The translations under genes were made by a program, and so were the position numbers. DNA of 5,119 bases from an uncultured Clostridia bacterium (lineage in GTDB: Bacteria; Bacillota; Clostridia; Oscillospirales; Oscillospiraceae), in assembly GCA_946061345.1 (NCBI GenBank), contig CAMGRA010000069.1:1-5119 (forward strand), in the 5' to 3' direction. A model generated the notes under the pieces. That model ran no database searches. It was not told the origin of the DNA and worked only from the letters and a program-made list of their open reading frames with translations. Of the stretch, positions 1 to 5,119 are shown piece after piece (positions within the stretch are counted from its first letter, which is position 1; the number at the start of each line of letters is the position of its first letter).

Positions 1-381
1 GTGGCGGCGGATACGGTGGTGGTCTGTGACGGCCTGGTGATGGGCAAGCCCCAGTCGGAGGCCAAGGCCTTTTCCATGCTCCGGCGTCTGTCGGGCAGGG
101 AGCATCAGGTCATGACGGGCCTGACGGTCATGTGCGGCGATCAGGCAGAAACCACCACGGTGATCACGACCCTGCGCTTCCGTCCGCTGTCTGACGAGGA
201 GATTCTGGCCTATATCGCCACCGGCGAACCCATGGACAAGGCCGGTGCTTACGGCATCCAGGGCTTTGCCGCCATGTTTGTGGTCGGGATCGACGGAGAT
301 TACTATAATGTGATGGGATTGCCCGTCTGCACCCTGACGACCATGCTGCGCAAGCAGGGCGTCAAGCTGCTGGGCTGTTAG
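1..381 (+). CDS. maf: Maf family nucleotide pyrophosphatase, YhdE type (5' truncated by window edge)
   Basis: This is the C-terminal 126 residues of a Maf protein. The family is usually about 190-200 residues, so roughly 65-70 N-terminal residues, including the SxSPRR-type nucleotide-binding loop, lie off the left edge. Visible hallmarks are the ADTVV motif with its conserved acidic residue at residue 4, GKP with a conserved lysine at 16, the LSG..H.V.TG segment at 30-40, the GEP.DKAGAYGIQG block at 75-88 and NVMGLP at 103-108. The GAYGIQG and NVMGLP forms match the YhdE branch (dTTP/UTP pyrophosphatase) rather than the YceF branch (7-methyl-GTP). Family knowledge: these cytosolic enzymes hydrolyse non-canonical or modified nucleoside triphosphates to monophosphates, and maf is linked to septum formation in Bacillus. 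The GTG at base 1 is an internal valine codon, not a start. The TAG stop overlaps the mreC ribosome binding site, which suggests co-transcription. Family assignment is secure; the precise substrate is inferred. Confidence 0.95.
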   Translation: MAADTVVVCDGLVMGKPQSEAKAFSMLRRLSGREHQVMTGLTVMCGDQAETTTVITTLRFRPLSDEEILAYIATGEPMDKAGAYGIQGFAAMFVVGIDGDYYNVMGLPVCTLTTMLRKQGVKLLGC

Positions 382-387
382 AGGTGA
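380..387 (+). promoter_or_regulatory. Ribosome binding site of mreC, supporting a TTG start
   Basis: AGAGGTGA is a strong Shine-Dalgarno sequence that begins inside the maf stop codon and ends 6 bases before TTG at 394. No ATG lies near in frame: the next methionine is residue 147 of the product. The site therefore fixes TTG 394 as the mreC start. Its overlap with the maf stop suggests translational coupling. Confidence 0.85.
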
Positions 388-393
388 ACTGAT

Positions 394-1224
394 TTGAAAC
401 GACGTACAAGTGCCCGCGTCAAGGTGATTTTGGCCGTGGCGCTGATTCTGGCGGTGGTGACTGCCATCACTTCAGCGCTCTTCGGCGTCACCTGGGCCGA
501 ACGCGCCGTGCAGACGGTGCTGACGCCCATCCGCAGCGGCTTCAGTTCTCTGACGCGGCAGATCGAGCGATACTACAACTACATCTTCGGCTATGAGGCG
601 CTGGAAGCGAAGAACGAATACCTCCAGCAGCGCATCAATGAAATTGAAGACAGTGAGCGAAATGCTGCGGCGCTGGAGCGCGAAAACGAGCGGCTGCGGG
701 AGCTGTTGGAGCTGAGTAAGCAGAATGAGGATTATCAATTCTGCGACGCCTACATTATCTCCTGGGATTCCTCCAGCTGGAAAAGCACCTTCACCATCGG
801 CAAGGGCACCAACGCCGGCCTGGAGGTGGGAATGGTCGCCGTGACCAGCCAGGGGCAGGTGGTGGGTCTGCTGACGGAGGTCGGAACCAACTGGTCCACG
901 GTGACAACGATCCTGGACACCTCCCTGGAGATCAGCGCCAGCATCGCCTCCTCCGGCCATACGGGCGTGGTCCAGGGCGCTTATGCCTCCGGCGAGGAGG
1001 GTAAGCTGCGCATCAATTATCTGCCCAGTGAGGCGGTACTGCGCAACAACGACCAGGTCGTCACCACCGGCTCTGCGGTCTACCCCAAGGATCTGATCCT
1101 GGGCTATGTGATCGATGCGGGCTATGATGAGAGTGGTGTTGCGAAATACGCTCTGCTGGAGCCTGCGGCGGACTTTAACACCCTGGAACAGATTTTTGTT
1201 ATCACACACTTTGCCAGCGAATAA
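394..1224 (+). CDS. mreC: Rod shape-determining protein MreC
   Basis: The 276-residue product has the full MreC architecture. It starts with a short basic cytoplasmic tail (residues 2-10), followed by one hydrophobic membrane segment at about 11-31. A charged heptad-like coiled coil spans about 66-110, rich in Glu, Leu and Arg and ending in the family-typical N.RLRELLEL (98-107). The extracellular beta-barrel domains cover about 118-272. Recognisable MreC elements there are the IGKGTNAGLEVGM turn (135-147), the GQVVGLL strand (154-160), the NNDQVVTTG segment (218-226) and a final strand near 265-271. Family knowledge: MreC dimerises on the outer membrane face and scaffolds the elongasome, activating PBP2. 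The start is TTG with a strong upstream site. The gene lies 12 bp after maf and 20 bp before mreD, inside a maf-mreC-mreD-mrdA run. Length and domains look normal and intact. Confidence 0.96.
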   Translation: MKRRTSARVKVILAVALILAVVTAITSALFGVTWAERAVQTVLTPIRSGFSSLTRQIERYYNYIFGYEALEAKNEYLQQRINEIEDSERNAAALERENERLRELLELSKQNEDYQFCDAYIISWDSSSWKSTFTIGKGTNAGLEVGMVAVTSQGQVVGLLTEVGTNWSTVTTILDTSLEISASIASSGHTGVVQGAYASGEEGKLRINYLPSEAVLRNNDQVVTTGSAVYPKDLILGYVIDAGYDESGVAKYALLEPAADFNTLEQIFVITHFASE

Positions 1225-1244
1225 CCGGAAAGCGAGGGACGGCC

Positions 1245-1781
1245 ATGCTGGATAAACTTTATATCACGCCGAAGCAGTGGCTGCACATCCTGCGCTGGAC
1301 CCTCTATGCCCTGCTGTTTCTGCTTGCCATGATGCTGCAGACCGTGGTTTTCGGCAACCGGACGCTGCTGGGCGTCCATCCCCAGTTCGTGCCGCTGGTC
1401 ATCTGCTGCGTGTGCCTGCGGGAAGGGCCTGAGCGGGGCGGACTGTTCGCACTGCTGACCGCTCTGTTCTGGTGCCTTTCCGGCGCTGATATGGGAAGCG
1501 TCAGCCTGCTGCTTCTGACGGCACTGCCTATTGGCGGGAGTCTGCTGTGCTGCGCCGTGCTGGAAAACCGTTTCCTTCCCAGCCTGCTGATCACGGCAGT
1601 GACCCTGCTGGTCGAGCAGTCGGCGATCTTTATTCTGAAGTATTTCTTTGACGCTCTGGCAGGAAGCCTGTATCTGACGGAGCTTCTGCCCTGCGTTTTT
1701 GTTTCCCTCCTTGCCCAGCCGCTGATCTATCTGCTGGTCAAGCGCATTGAGAAAGTCGGAGAGCCTTATGAATCAACATAG
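1245..1781 (+). CDS. mreD: Rod shape-determining protein MreD
   Basis: This is a 178-residue, very hydrophobic protein of normal MreD length. I count about six membrane segments, at roughly 14-36, 42-59, 65-80, 85-106, 112-134 and 145-166. The segment G.ERGGLFALLTALFWCLSG (residues 61-80) followed by a small Asp/Gly loop (ADMGS) resembles the conserved MreD repeat in which glycines and an acidic residue flank a helix. Family knowledge: MreD is an integral membrane partner of MreC in side-wall peptidoglycan synthesis. Sequence conservation is low in this family, so identification rests on topology plus position between mreC and mrdA. The ATG start has a GAGGGA ribosome binding site (1234-1239) five bases upstream. 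The 3' end overlaps mrdA by 14 bp in another frame. The protein has seven cysteines, five of them in the pairs/clusters C54-C55-C57 and C102-C103, all within predicted helices. Confidence 0.92.
   Translation: MLDKLYITPKQWLHILRWTLYALLFLLAMMLQTVVFGNRTLLGVHPQFVPLVICCVCLREGPERGGLFALLTALFWCLSGADMGSVSLLLLTALPIGGSLLCCAVLENRFLPSLLITAVTLLVEQSAIFILKYFFDALAGSLYLTELLPCVFVSLLAQPLIYLLVKRIEKVGEPYEST
1758..1763 (+). promoter_or_regulatory. Ribosome binding site of mrdA inside the end of mreD
   Basis: GGAGAG lies four bases before ATG 1768 (six if only GGAG pairs) and sits inside the last codons of mreD. It supports ATG 1768 over the in-frame TTG at 1747, which would add seven residues and has no comparable site upstream. 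The position implies that ribosomes finishing mreD reinitiate on mrdA. Confidence 0.75.
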
Positions 1782-3837
1782 ATTTTCTTTCCGCGCCATT
1801 TCGGTGCTTCTGCTCATCGCCCTGATGCTGGGCGTTTTCAGCGTGCGCCTGTTTCAATTGCAGGTGCGCGAGGCCACGGTCCGCACCGATTCCGACGTGG
1901 ATACCTTCACCTATTATACGAGAGTCACGGCGGCCCGCGGCGAGATCCTGGACCGCAACGGCAATATCCTCATCGGCAACCGCGCCGCCTACAATGTCCT
2001 GCTGTTTTACGATGTGCTGTTCAGCTCCGACGACCCCAACGAGAATCTGCGCCGTCTGGTGCAGCTCTGCTCGGAGTATGATCTGGAGGTCATCGACCAC
2101 CTGCCCGTCACCCGGGAAAAACCCTATGAGTATACGACGGACCAGTATTCCTCCGCGTGGAACGGGTATTTCAACACTTTCCTGTCTGAGCGCGACTGGG
2201 ATCCGGACATCTCCGCACCCCAGCTCATCCGCCGCCTGCGGGATCGTTACAGCATCCCGGACACATGGACGGAGGCGGAGGCCCGCACGGTCATTTCCAT
2301 CCGCTACGAGCTGGAGCTGCGACACTGCACCAACCTGCCAACCTACGAACTGGTCAAGGACATTGACGCATCGGCTCTGGCGGCGTTGAAGGAGCTGAAC
2401 GTCCCCGGTGTCAACGTGACTACTTCCACGGTTCGGGAATACCATACGGACTACGCGGCCCATATTCTCGGCTACGTGGGAAAAATGAATCCCGAACAGT
2501 GGGAATACTACAAACAGTATGGGTACTCCATGGATGCCGAGGTGGGTCGGACAGGTCTGGAAGAGGCCTTTGAGCTGCAGCTCCACGGCACCGATGGCAT
2601 GTTGGCGACGACCATCGCCGTTGATGGCACAATTATCGAAGAACACTACGAAACTGAGCCGGTAGCAGGCAACAACGTGGAGCTTTCCATTGATCTGGAT
2701 CTGCAGCGGGTCAGCGAGGATGAACTGGAACGGTTGATTCTGGATCTGCGGGAAAACGGTATCGGCAGCAGCCAGAGCGGTATGGATGCCGAGGGCGGTG
2801 CCGTGGTGGCCATGAAGGTCAAGACCGGTGAGGTACTGGCTTGTGCCAGCTATCCCACCTATGATCTTTCCACCTTCTTTGAGGATTACAACGACATTCT
2901 GGAGGAGGACTACGACCCCCTCTTTAACCGTGCCCTCATTGCCACCTATCCGCCCGGCTCCACATTCAAAATGGTCACGACGGTGGCTGCACTGAACAAT
3001 GAGATCATTGATCCGGGACTGATCATCCGTGATGAGGGTATTTATACCCGCTTTGCCGATGTGGGCTACTGGCCGCGCTGTATGCTCTGGACCACGCGGC
3101 ATGCAACCCATGGATCCATAGATGTCCGTCAGGCGTTGGCTGTTTCCTGCAACTACTATTTCTATGAGATTGGCTGGCTCACGGGCATCGACCTGCTTGA
3201 CGAGACCTCCAGGCTATTTGGCCTGGGCGAGCCGACGGGCATCGAATTGTATGAGAAGACCGGCCACCGCTCGAACCCGGAGGTCAAGGATGAACTCTAT
3301 CAGGGCGACTACAGCGTCTGGTACGGCGGCGATCTGGTGGCTACGGCTATCGGCCAGTCGGAAAACCGCTTCACGCCCATGCAGCTTTGTTCCTATACAG
3401 CGACCCTGGCCAACAGGGGCACGCGCTACAAGGCAACCTTCCTGAGCCGCGTCCTCTCATCGGATTACGAGGAGCTGGTCTATGACAACCAGCCCATCAT
3501 CCTCAATCAGTTTGAGATTAACGACGCTGCCTACAATGCCTATAAGGAGGGCATGGAAATGGCCGCCGACAGCGGTACCTGCGCTACGGTATTCGGCAAC
3601 TATGATATCCAGGTCTGTGCCAAAACCGGTACAGCGGAACATGGCTCCGGCGGCTCTGACAACGCCTCCTATGTCCTCTACGCGCCTGCCGATGATCCCG
3701 AGATCGCCATTGCCATCTATGTGGAAAAAGGCGCCCAGGGCGGCAATCTGGGCAACATCGCCAAGGCAATCCTTGATAAGTATTTCTCCGAGAACGGCAG
3801 CCTTGACACCGTTCCCGGCGAAAACAGAACAGGCTGA
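1768..3837 (+). CDS. mrdA: Penicillin-binding protein 2, class B transpeptidase of the elongasome
   Basis: The 689-residue product, counted from ATG 1768, is a membrane-anchored D,D-transpeptidase that crosslinks peptidoglycan outside the cell. A short cytoplasmic tail precedes one membrane helix at about 10-30. The PBP dimerisation (pedestal) region opens with ARGEILDRNG at 56-65 and includes YHTDYAAHILGYVG at 225-238 and GRTGLEEAFE at 260-269, a standard class B signature. The transpeptidase domain runs from about 305 to 675. All three catalytic motifs are present: STFK with the acyl-serine at 398 and lysine at 401, SCN at 460-462, and KTGTAE from 619. Residues about 87-195 form an extended, charged insert in the pedestal head, a style I associate with Clostridia PBP2 proteins. 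Position directly after mreCD points to PBP2 rather than a division or sporulation PBP (FtsI, SpoVD), and no PASTA domains follow. The gene ends with tandem in-frame stops, TGA then TAA, just before a terminator hairpin. Confidence 0.95.
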   Translation: MNQHRFSFRAISVLLLIALMLGVFSVRLFQLQVREATVRTDSDVDTFTYYTRVTAARGEILDRNGNILIGNRAAYNVLLFYDVLFSSDDPNENLRRLVQLCSEYDLEVIDHLPVTREKPYEYTTDQYSSAWNGYFNTFLSERDWDPDISAPQLIRRLRDRYSIPDTWTEAEARTVISIRYELELRHCTNLPTYELVKDIDASALAALKELNVPGVNVTTSTVREYHTDYAAHILGYVGKMNPEQWEYYKQYGYSMDAEVGRTGLEEAFELQLHGTDGMLATTIAVDGTIIEEHYETEPVAGNNVELSIDLDLQRVSEDELERLILDLRENGIGSSQSGMDAEGGAVVAMKVKTGEVLACASYPTYDLSTFFEDYNDILEEDYDPLFNRALIATYPPGSTFKMVTTVAALNNEIIDPGLIIRDEGIYTRFADVGYWPRCMLWTTRHATHGSIDVRQALAVSCNYYFYEIGWLTGIDLLDETSRLFGLGEPTGIELYEKTGHRSNPEVKDELYQGDYSVWYGGDLVATAIGQSENRFTPMQLCSYTATLANRGTRYKATFLSRVLSSDYEELVYDNQPIILNQFEINDAAYNAYKEGMEMAADSGTCATVFGNYDIQVCAKTGTAEHGSGGSDNASYVLYAPADDPEIAIAIYVEKGAQGGNLGNIAKAILDKYFSENGSLDTVPGENRTG

Positions 3838-3885
3838 TAAAAACGGGCGGCTCTCCCATGCGGAGAGCCGCCCAATATCATTTTT
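3838..3885. terminator. Bidirectional intrinsic terminator between convergent operons
   Basis: GGGCGGCTCTCC (3845-3856) pairs perfectly with GGAGAGCCGCCC (3862-3873), giving a 12-bp stem with a five-base loop, CATGC. On the + strand a five-T run (3881-3885) follows, but seven bases after the stem, so the fit is imperfect. On the - strand the complement of 3839-3843 gives five T directly after the stem with one base between. The hairpin lies 7 bases after the mrdA stop and 24 bases beyond the stop of the opposing peptidase gene, so it can end both transcripts. The - strand geometry is the more canonical. Confidence 0.9.
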
Positions 3886-3897
3886 CGGCGCAAAAGG

Positions 3898-5109
3898 TCA
3901 GCCGCCGGCACCGTATTGCAGGCCCAGGGCGAGGATGCCGAAATTGCGCTCGTAGATGGAATCGAACTGGGACAGGGGCAGGGGACTCTCCCCCAGACCG
4001 GCCTCAATGGTGTAGCCGGGACGGTCAAAAACCTGGATGAACCAGTCCTTATAGCCTGCAAAGCCCGAGGCATAGGGCGTATCCTCCAGGGCATAGCCGC
4101 TGACCCGGGCAAACCGCTCGCCCAGGGCCCGCGCCCCTTCCGGCTCCATATCCAAAAATTTCCAGTAAATGACCTCTCCCTGGGTATGATAGGAGAGAGT
4201 CATGGCCGGGTCTACCAGGCGGGTCAGTTCGGCCATAGCGGTGCTTTCCGGCTGGTCCAGGGGCGCCTGCCCCACATAGTCCCGGGGCGCGGGACGGTCA
4301 AAGCCCAGGGCAAATTTGTTTTCCCGCGCCTGCTCCCATCCGGCGGGATAGTTGAGATTCAGGTCCACACCGCGGAGGTTGGCCTTCCAGCCGTCAGGAA
4401 AGGGAATTGAGGGGAAGTAGGCGGCGATCTCCTCTGCTGCCCGGTATTCTTCGCTGCCGGGGGCGATGGCACCGGTCACCAGGTCCACCCCGTCCGGGTT
4501 TACCATGGGTACCATGTAGAGCTGGACTGACCGGAACAGCGCCGCCGCGTCCAGGTCGAAGATCCTGCCGCCCTCTGAGACGGCCCGGGCGTAATCCTCC
4601 AGAAATCTCATCAGTACCGGGGTGGTGATCCACTCATTGGCGTGGTGGCTGGCGTTGTAGAGGACGGAGCGCGGCCCGTTTCCCAGCTTCAGCACTGTCA
4701 CGGGCCGTCCGTAGGCGGTGACGGCAATGCGGCGATGGGACAGAAACGGATAGCGTACCGTCAGGCCGTGGATGCAAAGCGCCAGCAGCTCAGAGGTAAA
4801 GGGCAGGTCCGTCGGCACCACGGGAAAGCCAAAGGGTATGATAAGATACTGCCCCACGGAAAGCCGCCGGGGATCCAGATCGGGGTTGGCGGTGACAATG
4901 GCCCGGACCGTGGTACCGAACTGCCGTGCCAGACGGTAAAAGGTATCGCCCGGCTTGACCATATAGCGCTCATAGCCCAGAAGATAGGGCGTCAGGCGCT
5001 GCAGCGTCAGAACGTCCTCCTGGCCCGACGGAAAAAGACCCTCGCGGGTCTGAAATTCGATCATATCCGCAGCGCCTGCGCGGCGCAGTGCAAGGTCGGT
5101 GTAATTCAA
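3898..5109 (-). CDS. LysM and M14 family metallopeptidase, probable gamma-D-glutamyl-diaminopimelate endopeptidase
   Basis: The product is 403 residues from TTG 5109. Residues about 1-46 look like the back half of a PG_binding_1 domain (FQ..EGL.PSG, then TLQRL.PYLLGY). A LysM domain covers about 49-93 (VKPGDTFYRLA, then ANPDLDP and LSVGQYLIIPF). The zinc carboxypeptidase domain fills about 100-398. Visible M14 residues are the zinc ligands H156 and E159 in HHANEW, H308 in SYHTQGE, and the general base E369 in TIEAG. The NRNF arginine that grips a C-terminal carboxylate in animal-type carboxypeptidases is absent: the site reads VDLNLNYPAGW (248-258). Together with PAPRDYVG (274-281) this fits the bacterial ENP1/YqgT group, which cuts the D-Glu-gamma-diaminopimelate bond of stem peptides. 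No signal peptide or membrane segment is visible, as in the Bacillus sphaericus ENP1 enzyme. The frame stays open to the right edge, so the N-terminus could extend further. Catalytic assignment is strong; substrate is inferred. Confidence 0.9.
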   Translation of the reverse strand: MNYTDLALRRAGAADMIEFQTREGLFPSGQEDVLTLQRLTPYLLGYERYMVKPGDTFYRLARQFGTTVRAIVTANPDLDPRRLSVGQYLIIPFGFPVVPTDLPFTSELLALCIHGLTVRYPFLSHRRIAVTAYGRPVTVLKLGNGPRSVLYNASHHANEWITTPVLMRFLEDYARAVSEGGRIFDLDAAALFRSVQLYMVPMVNPDGVDLVTGAIAPGSEEYRAAEEIAAYFPSIPFPDGWKANLRGVDLNLNYPAGWEQARENKFALGFDRPAPRDYVGQAPLDQPESTAMAELTRLVDPAMTLSYHTQGEVIYWKFLDMEPEGARALGERFARVSGYALEDTPYASGFAGYKDWFIQVFDRPGYTIEAGLGESPLPLSQFDSIYERNFGILALGLQYGAGG

Positions 5110-5114
5110 AAAAA

Positions 5115-5119
5115 TCCCC
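5115..5119 (-). promoter_or_regulatory. Probable ribosome binding site of the LysM-M14 peptidase
   Basis: On the - strand GGGGA at 5119-5115 is followed by five T and then TTG at 5109. That is a five-base spacing, acceptable for a Shine-Dalgarno site. It supports TTG 5109 as the start, but the window ends here and the frame has no stop before the edge, so an upstream start remains possible. Confidence 0.5.

Noticed and set aside
1..3. GTG at base 1 as a start codon for the first gene
   Set aside because: The residues that follow are the conserved mid-protein ADTVV motif of Maf, so the true start is upstream of the window.
472..1209. 245-codon open frame on the - strand, antisense to mreC
   Set aside because: Fully covered by mreC, which has convincing domain structure. 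The antisense product is biased to Gln, Gly, Asp and Arg with no domain, as expected for a reverse-frame shadow in GC-rich DNA.
1747..1749. TTG 1747 as the start of mrdA
   Set aside because: ATG 1768 is in frame, has GGAGAG at suitable spacing and gives a normal basic tail before the membrane helix. TTG 1747 has no good ribosome site.
1994..2389. 131-codon + strand open frame inside mrdA in another frame
   Set aside because: The product is dominated by Ser, Arg, Thr and Pro, a typical out-of-frame reading of GC-rich coding sequence, and lies within the intact PBP2 gene.
1738..3111. Long open frame of 457 codons on the - strand, antisense to mrdA
   Set aside because: It lies wholly over a clear PBP2 gene with all catalytic motifs. 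The translation shows no recognisable domain and the low-complexity Gly/Val/His/Gln mix typical of a shadow of GC-rich codons, and no convincing ribosome site or operon context was seen.
3916..4410. 164-codon + strand open frame opposite the M14 peptidase
   Set aside because: It lies antisense to the zinc-peptidase domain with its conserved His, Glu and PAPRDYVG motifs, has no recognisable domain, and begins just after the terminator without a promoter.

Overview
The window is a dense, ordinary chromosomal segment from a high-GC Firmicute. The MreC/MreD/PBP2 set, TTG starts behind purine-rich Shine-Dalgarno sites, Clostridia-style class B PBP sequence and a LysM-M14 peptidase of the gamma-D-glutamyl-diaminopimelate type all suggest a Clostridia member, probably Oscillospiraceae/Ruminococcaceae-like. 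This assignment is inferred from protein style only; no marker RNA is present.

Layout. Positions 1-381 hold the 3' two-thirds of maf (YhdE-type nucleotide pyrophosphatase), cut by the left edge. It is followed 12 bp later by mreC (394-1224, TTG start), then mreD (1245-1781), then mrdA, encoding PBP2 (1768-3837), which overlaps mreD by 14 bp. All four run on the + strand with gaps of 20 bp or less and no visible internal terminator, so they look like one transcript. The run ends in a tandem TGA-TAA stop and a perfect 12-bp GC-rich hairpin (3845-3873). This hairpin has T-tracts on both strands and separates the operon from a convergent gene. On the - strand, 3898-5109 encodes a LysM plus M14-family metallopeptidase whose start lies 10 bases from the right edge.

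How the genes fit together. MreC (membrane-anchored coiled coil and beta domains), MreD (polytopic membrane protein) and PBP2 (transpeptidase) are three core parts of the elongasome, which builds side-wall peptidoglycan. Maf is a house-cleaning nucleotide pyrophosphatase that is often found beside mre genes. The convergent peptidase is predicted to cut peptidoglycan stem peptides, so both transcription units concern the cell wall. mreB does not lie between maf and mreC, and minCD do not follow mreD, unlike the Bacillus arrangement.

I found no mobile element, CRISPR array, tRNA, rRNA, riboswitch or clearly new system. The points most worth a second look are a possible Cys/His metal site beside the PBP2 active site, the N-terminus and missing secretion signal of the LysM-M14 peptidase, and the absence of mreB. 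No gene-free stretch exceeds about 60 bases.
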